DNA of 64,000 nucleotides. Source: Vicia villosa. Lineage: Eukaryota; Streptophyta; Magnoliopsida; Fabales; Fabaceae. The position numbers and the translations under genes were made by a program. The number at the start of each line of letters is the position of its first letter. Position 1 is the stretch's first letter. Below, piece by piece: positions 58,565-64,000 of this stretch. Under the pieces are notes generated by a model. It saw only the letters and a program-made list of their open reading frames with translations. It did not search any database and had not been told where the DNA came from. Location: NCBI RefSeq assembly GCF_029867415.1, contig NW_026705443.1, positions 124,001 to 188,000 of the forward strand. The letters are read 5' to 3'.

Positions 58565-59505
58565 GATTACAAAAGAGGAATGCAGGAAAACAGATGCAAC
58601 AAGGAAAGAAAACTACAAAGACTTAAAGCCTAAGACTCTATCCTACGCAAAGACTGCGCAAACAACTCAAGAACCCTCTGGTCTTCAGTTTGTTCAGCCA
58701 TGGAAGCTTGAAAACTCTTCATGCCTGTCCAGACTAGAACCTCCACTGTAGGAGAGATCCAAGAGACCAAAGAGGAAGTGAGGGACAGTTCATAGAGAGG
58801 GAGCTAATGTTGCAAACGGGCTCCAGTGACTCAAGAAGGTCTTCTTCCTTTGGATAAATGTTGATAACAGCATTGAAGAAGAGATCTGTCTTGAAAGAGA
58901 CTTGGAGTGCCATCCCAAGATATGCTTCACATCCTGTAACTGATTAACCCTTCCATCCATTCTCATTGAGTTGAAAGGATTCATGATAAACGCTAGGACG
59001 AAGATGAATGAACTAGGGTTTATACCAAAGAAAAACTTTGTTGGACAAGAGAGAAAAAGAAAGAGAAAGAGAGCCAAGACTTATTGAAAAATGCAAAGAA
59101 ATGGAGAAATAAATAGAGGGAATGTGGGGAAGGAAAACGTTCTAGGAAAGGGAAACGTTTGACGGATATAAAAACATAAAGGACAATAAAAGAAATGATG
59201 AATGGCATTTAATGTTATTTGACGTGAGGAGAGATAACAATGACAAAAGACGAGATTTGCACAGTTACCTAAGTAGACGTCCCCTCAACTGCACGCACGC
59301 TTGTCCAGAGATAGTGAACACGTGTTTACCATCTGGATAGCCAGTTACAGCTGTTTTGCTTTTAAAGAGATTCTGAATCAACTTAGACAATGAAACGTTA
59401 GTAATAACTGAATCACAATTTCCAATTGATTTCAATCAGAACTTCTTATAAAAAAAATCCAATTTCATTTCAGAAGATACTCATACATAAGATCTTCTCA
59501 TCTTC
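58565..59505 (-). other. Copia B 3' region, second part
   Basis: Continues the 3' region after E3 (GATTA duplicated at 58565-58569) up to the pol stop. Same short hydrophobic frames as copy A (58790-59077, 59020-59208); no gene supported. Confidence 0.8.
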
Positions 59506-60638
59506 TCATTCTTGGCATAAATCCATACTGATATTCTTAAGAATGAACTTAAACCTATCTTCAGCAAGGGGTTTTGTAAAGATATCAGCCCATTGATGGT
59601 CTGTATCCACAAAGTTTAAAGATATAACACCCTTCTGAACATAGTCCCTTATGAAATGATGTTTGATCTCAATATGTTTAGCTTTTGAATGTAAAATAGG
59701 ATTCTTAGATAAACATATAGCAGAAGTATTATCACAGAAAATAGGAATGTTACTCTCATATATCTGATAATCTTCCAGCTGACTTCTCATCCAGAGCATT
59801 TGTGTACTACAACCAGCAGCAGCAACATATTCTGCTTCTGTTGTTGAGAGGGCAATAGTAGCTTGCTTCTTGCTGTACCATGAGATCAGATGACTTCCAA
59901 GAAATTGACAACTTCCAGAAGTGCTCTTTCTTTCTATTCTATCTCCAGCATAGTCAGCATCACAGAATCCTACTAAGTTGTAATCTTTAGATCTTCTGTA
60001 AACTAAACCAACATTAGTAGTACCTTTCAGATACCTTAGAATTCTCTTAACCGCTGTTAAATGAGATTCTCTTGGATCTGATTGGAATCGAGCACACAAA
60101 CAAACACTAAAGAGAATGTCAGGTCTAGAAGCAGTTAGATATAGAAGAGATCCAATCATACCTCTGTACAACTTCTGATCTACCTTCTTACTTACCTCAT
60201 CCTTACCCAGTACACAAGTTGGATGCATAGGAGTTTTGGCTTCTTTGCTTTCAGAAAGATTAAACTTCTTCAGAAGTTCTTTCACATACTTCGTTTGATG
60301 AACATAGGTTCCATCAGAAGTTTGGTTGATTTGAATCCCAAGGAAATACTTGAGTTCTCCCATCATGCTCATTTCAAATTCAGCCTGCATAGACTCAGCA
60401 AACTCCTTTCCAAGTGTAGCATTAGATGTTCCAAAGATAATATCATCAACATATATTTGACAAATTAAAATATCCTTTTTAAATGTTTTACAAAAGAGAG
60501 TAGTGTCCACTTTTCCTCTAGTGAAATCATTTTCCAGAAGGAAAGAACTCAAACATTCATACCAAGCTCTGGGAGCTTGTTTCAATCCGTATAATGATTT
60601 CTTTAATTTGAAAACATGATTTGGAGACATGGAGTCTT
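59506..60638 (-). pseudogene. Copia B pol, C-terminal part (reverse transcriptase end and RNase H)
   Basis: Encodes from the SerLeuTyrGlyLeuLysGlnAlaPro region of reverse transcriptase through TyrValAspAsp to the RNase H end ADIFTKPL, almost identical to copy A (His to Gln at the FQSDPRES site, and the penultimate residue changed). It is cut off from the rest of pol by the element at 60639; the first few codons of the open frame (to 60663) are element sequence. Confidence 0.92.
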
Positions 60639-61027
60639 TGTAACACCCCGATATCCGCTGCACGCATCAACCGTGTCGGCCAACCGAGCATGTTACCGGC
60701 TTAATCAATAATCCCCCCTAGGTCCGCTTATCGGCTGCCCAGGAAATATTGTTTTTGCCTCCCGCAGGAATCGAACCATGTACCTAGGGGTTAAGTACAT
60801 ATTCATAGCAATTCCTGCTACCAATTGACCATATAGCTCAATTGGTAGCAGGAATTGCTATGAATATGTACTTAACCCCTAGGTACATGGTTCGATTCCT
60901 GCGGGAGGCAAAAACAATATTTCCTGGGCAGCCGATAAGCGGACCTAGGGGGGATTATTGATTAAGCCGGTAACATGCTCGGTTGGCCGACACGGTTGAT
61001 GCGTGCAGCGGATATCGGGGTGTTACA
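60639..61027. repeat. Palindrome P1: 190-bp arms, 9-nt loop
   Basis: Arms 60639-60828 and 60838-61027 appear perfectly complementary by eye. The loop at 60829-60837 reads CCATATAGC. Contains A box TAGCTCAATTGG (60834-60845, exact match to TRGCNNARYNGG) and B box GGTTCGATTCC (60889-60899) on the plus strand, 55 nt apart. Confidence 0.93.
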
Positions 61028-61045
61028 TTAAAAGGCGCCTTTTAA

Positions 61046-61230
61046 TGTAACACCCTGGATTTCCGCTTACCCCGCAGGGCTTCCGGCCTACCAAGCATGT
61101 CACCAGCTTAATCAATAATCCCCCCTAGGTCCGCTTATCGGCTGCCCAGGAAATATTGTTTTTGCCTCCCGCAGGAATCGAACCATGTACCTAGGGGTTA
61201 AGTACATATTCATAGCAATTCCTGCTACCA
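61046..61230 (+). repeat. Single diverged unit between the palindromes
   Basis: A left-arm-type unit starting TGTAACACCCTGG. The first 60 or so bases are diverged from P1; the rest, from TTAATCAATAATCCCCCC on, is nearly identical. It ends at CTGCTACCA without its loop and second arm. Confidence 0.85.
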
Positions 61231-61236
61231 AGTTAA

Positions 61237-61625
61237 TGTAACACCCCGATATCCGCTGCACGCATCAACCGTGTCGGCCAACCGAGCATGTTACCGGCTT
61301 AATCAATAATCCCCCCTAGGTCCGCTTATCGGCTGCCTAGGAAATATTGTTTTTGCCTTCCGCAGGAATCGAACCACGTACCTAGGGGTTAAGTACGTAT
61401 TCATAGCAATTCCTGCTACCAATTGAGCTATATGGTCAATTGGTAGCAGGAATTGCTATGAATATGTACTTAACCCCTAGGTACGTGGTTCGATTCCTGC
61501 GGGAGGCAAAAACAATATTTCCTGGGCAGCCGATAAGCGGACCTAGGGGGGATTATTGATTAAGCCGGTAACATGCTCGGTTGGCCGACACGGTTGATGC
61601 GTGCAGCGGATATCGGGGTGTTACA
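61237..61625. repeat. Palindrome P3: 190-bp arms, inverted loop
   Basis: Same unit as P1 with a few arm mismatches (for example near 61338, 61358, 61376 and 61397). The loop at 61427-61435 reads GCTATATGG, the reverse complement of the P1 loop, so here the intact A box lies on the minus strand. Confidence 0.92.
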
Positions 61626-63632
61626 GTCTTCAAAACCAGGAGGTTGATGAACATAAAATTCTTCATCTATATAACCATTTAAGAAGGCACTCTTGACATC
61701 CATCTGATAAAGAGTGATGTTGTGTTGAGTGGCAAAGGAAATTAATAGACGAATAGATTCTAACCTGGCCACTGGTGCAAAGGTTTCTGTATAATCAATC
61801 CCTTCTTGCTGACTATAACCCTGAGCAACCAGTCTGGCTTTGTTTCTTACCACTTCACATTTCTCACTAAGTTTGTTTCTGAAAACCCACTTAGTACCGA
61901 TGATGTTAAATCCTTTTGGTCTAGGAACCAAGTCCCATACATCATTCCTTGTTAACTGATTTAGTTCTTCTTGCATGGCAATTATCCAGTCTGGATCTTC
62001 TAGAGCTTGATCAACAGAAGTTGGCTCGATCAAAGAAACAAGACCTAATTGACATTCTGCATTGTTCTTAAGGAATGCCCTTGTTCTGATGGGATCATCT
62101 TTCTTTCCAAGGATCACATCTTCTGAATGAGCTAAGGCAAGTCTAGGTGATCTTCTGATAGTTGGTTCTTCAGAAATTCTTAGATTCTCTAAAGATGCAG
62201 CAACTTGATCTTCTGATCCATTGCTTCTGAGACTGCCAGCTTCTGCAGCTTTGCTTCTTGGTTCTTCAACTTCTGAGATATCAATATCAAAATCTGCAAA
62301 ATTCTCAAACTGCTTTGGTTTTTCAAAACCAAGCTTATCATCAAACTTGATATTGATTGATTCTTCTACAGTCAATGTTTCAGTATTGTACACTCTGTAG
62401 CCTTTAGAGTGTTCAGAATATCCAAGAAGGAAACACTTTTGTGCTTTGGAATCAAACTTACCAAGATGATCTTTAGTATTCAGAATAAAACATACACATC
62501 CAAAAGGATGGAAATATGAAATGTTGGGCTTTCTGTTCTTCCACAATTCATAAGGAGTCTTATTTAGAATAGGTCTGATAGAGATTCTATTCTGAATATA
62601 GCATGCAGTGTCAATTGCTTCTGCCCAGAAATGCTTAGCCATATTGGTTTCATTGATCATGGTTCTGGCCATTTCTTGTAGAGTCCTATTCTTTCGCTCT
62701 ACAACTCCATTTTGCTGTGGAGTTCTAGGGCAAGAGAAATCATGGGCAATACCATTTTCTTTGAAGAACTCCTCAAAGAATCTGTTCTCAAATTCGCCAC
62801 CATGATCACTTCTGACCTTTATGATTTTACACTCTTTCTCAGATTGAATCTGAGTGCAGAATTCAAAGAACACTGAATGAGACTCATCCTTGTGTTTCAA
62901 GAACTTTACCCATGTCCAGCGGCTATAATCATCAACGATGACTAATCCATATTTCTTCCCTCTGACAGATGTTGTTTTGACTGGGCCAAACAGATCAATG
63001 TGCAAGAGTTCTAACGGCCTTGAGGTAGAAACAACATTCTTAGACTTGAATGCAGGTCTGGAGAACTTGCCCTTCTGACATGCTTCACAAAGAGCATCTG
63101 ATTTGAATTTCAGATTTGGGAGTCCTCTGACCAGATTTAGTTTGTTAATCTGAGAAATCTTTCTCAAACTAGCATGTCCTAATCTTCTGTGCCAGACCCA
63201 TTGCTCTTCAGAAACAGACATAAGACAAGTCACCTTCTGCTTCTCAAGATCAGAAAGATCAATCTTATAAATGTTGTTCTTCCTCTTGCCTGTAAATAGG
63301 ATTGAGCCATCCTTCTGACTTACAGCCTTGCAAGACTTTTGATTGAAGATTATATCATAACCATTGTCACTTAATTGACTTATGGACAATAAGTTATGCG
63401 TTAATCCTTCTACAAGAAGTACATTAGTTATTGAAGGAGAGTTACCAAGACTTATGGTTCCAGAGCCAATGATTTTGCCCTTCTGATCTCCTCCAAACTT
63501 GACTTCTCCACCTGGTTTAAGCACCAGGTCTTGGAATGTAGACCTTCTTCCCGTCATGTGTCGCGAGCACCCAGAGTCCAGGTACCATGACATTTTGCTT
63601 TCTGTCCTCTTTGCCGCCAAGGATATCTGCAA
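61626..63632 (-). pseudogene. Copia B pol, N-terminal part (protease end, integrase, start of reverse transcriptase)
   Basis: Same frame and domain order as copy A: AspSerGlyCysSer near residue 19, zinc domain, integrase core with the Asp, Asp, Glu motif, then reverse transcriptase to ProGlyPheGluAsp near residue 667, where the palindromic element interrupts it. The open frame runs on into element sequence to 61560 before a stop, so any product would lack the TyrValAspAsp site. Confidence 0.92.
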
Positions 63633-64000
63633 CAGAAATTATCTTCTCCTTAGGTACCCACACTTTCTTGGGTCCTTTCTTGTTAGTTCTCCTCAAGTTC
63701 TGATTGAACTTGGGTTTAGCAAAATATTTAGCAGGAGGAACAGTATGATGCTTCTTATTCTGAATTCCATGATATTTCTTAGGTTGTGTCACATGCTTCT
63801 TGGTGTGTGTTATGTGAAAACTTTGTGCATGTGATGTGTGCTTAATATCATGGGAGTGGCCAAATTTAAATTGGTTATACAGAGGCTTGTATGATATTTT
63901 CATATCATCCACAGATTCAAGCTTGTATGGGATTTCACCCTCATAACCAATGCCAACTCTCTTGTTCCCAGACACATCATATATCATAGAAGCTAGCTGA
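63517..64000 (-). CDS. Copia B gag, C-terminal end, partial
   Basis: Frame open from the window edge to a stop at 63517. It keeps the base missing in copy A near 63730 and reads on through a basic His/Lys-rich stretch and WVPKEKIISVADI. It overlaps the pol ATG at 63632 by about 115 bases in another frame: reading from gag into pol would need a +1 (or -2) shift near 63590. The start of gag is beyond the window. Confidence 0.85.
   Translation of the reverse strand, partial: QLASMIYDVSGNKRVGIGYEGEIPYKLESVDDMKISYKPLYNQFKFGHSHDIKHTSHAQSFHITHTKKHVTQPKKYHGIQNKKHHTVPPAKYFAKPKFNQNLRRTNKKGPKKVWVPKEKIISVADILGGKEDRKQNVMVPGLWVLATHDGKKVYIPRPGA

Larger units (their letters stand above)
60639..61625. mobile_element. 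987-bp palindromic LTR-like element with tRNA-like module
   Basis: Starts TGTAACACCCC and ends GGGGTGTTACA, flanked by GTCTT duplicated (60634-60638 and 61626-61630). It consists of palindrome P1 (60639-61027), the self-complementary 18-mer TTAAAAGGCGCCTTTTAA (61028-61045), a partial diverged unit (61046-61230), AGTTAA, and palindrome P3 (61237-61625). P1 and P3 are each 389 bp, so they are both direct and inverted repeats. TG...CA ends and a 5-bp duplication suggest a retrotransposon integrase. No coding capacity, and no primer site or polypurine tract that I can recognise. I do not know the family. Confidence 0.85.
45907..64000 (-). mobile_element. Copia copy B, partial, with two insertions
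   Basis: Near-identical to copy A from the polypurine tract (45907) through 3' region, pol and the gag end, running off the window. It is interrupted by E3 (47167-58564) in the 3' region and by the palindromic element (60639-61625) in reverse transcriptase. The gag start, primer site and 5' LTR lie beyond 64000. Confidence 0.92.

Noticed and set aside
61560..61640. Pol frame of copia B extending to 61560
   Set aside because: Codons beyond 61626 are the palindromic element, read through by chance.

Overview
The window looks like a repeat-dense stretch of a large plant genome. It is most likely a legume of the pea/vetch tribe (Fabeae): the elements are Ogre-type Ty3/gypsy retrotransposons with an extra ORF before gag, very long LTRs starting TGTCATACCCC and a tRNA-Arg primer site, next to SIRE/Maximus-like Ty1/copia elements. 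The species is inference from family knowledge; no search was run. I see no host gene. Nearly all of the sequence can be assigned to transposable elements nested inside one another, and most boundaries are proven by target-site duplications (TSDs) readable in the sequence.

Layout. (1) Positions 1-30591 are the inside of an old Ogre-like element: ORF1 (390-3290, split by a 1357-bp hAT-like DNA transposon at 719-2075), gag (3597-5046, resuming at 29126) and an aspartic protease remnant ending at 30591. (2) At 5047-29125 this gag is split by element E1, a non-autonomous Ogre-like retrotransposon (TSD GTACA). (3) The 3' LTR of E1 is split at 17073-28868 by a second, much younger one, E2 (TSD ATAAC, left copy mutated). 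(4) Positions 30592-36177 are a mosaic of three LTR fragments from different families. (5) From 36250 to beyond the window end, on the minus strand, two near-identical copia elements stand in tandem and share the middle LTR (LTR 36250-37465, copy A body, LTR 44692-45906, copy B body to 64000). Copy A keeps a full-length pol ORF of 1044 codons; its gag has a one-base deletion near its end. (6) Copy B carries two further insertions: E3 at 47167-58564 (minus strand, TSD GATTA), a third non-autonomous Ogre-like element whose two 3034-bp LTRs look identical, and at 60639-61625 a strange 987-bp element built from two 389-bp near-perfect palindromes with a tRNA-like promoter (TSD GTCTT), inserted in the reverse transcriptase gene.

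How the parts work together. E1, E2 and E3 have LTRs, a tRNA-Arg primer binding site and a polypurine tract but no recognisable protein genes, so they must be moved by proteins of an autonomous Ogre-like relative, of which the outermost element is a decayed example. Although they differ greatly in length and tandem repeats, they share short conserved blocks in the same order: a GGAC/GTCC stem-loop about 640 nt after the primer site (E2, E3; a hairpin array in E1), a GATGTACAGGCATT block, a CTAAGTCA/TGACTTAG hairpin, and an AAACCGTGAACC block. These are the best candidates for cis-acting signals.

The most notable pattern is that several LTRs (E1, E2, E3, weakly the 30592 LTR) and the palindromic element each contain a tRNA-like module with A-box and B-box; in E1, E2 and E3 a T-run follows, which suggests internal RNA polymerase III units inside LTRs, comparable in principle to the 5S-RNA-carrying Cassandra elements.
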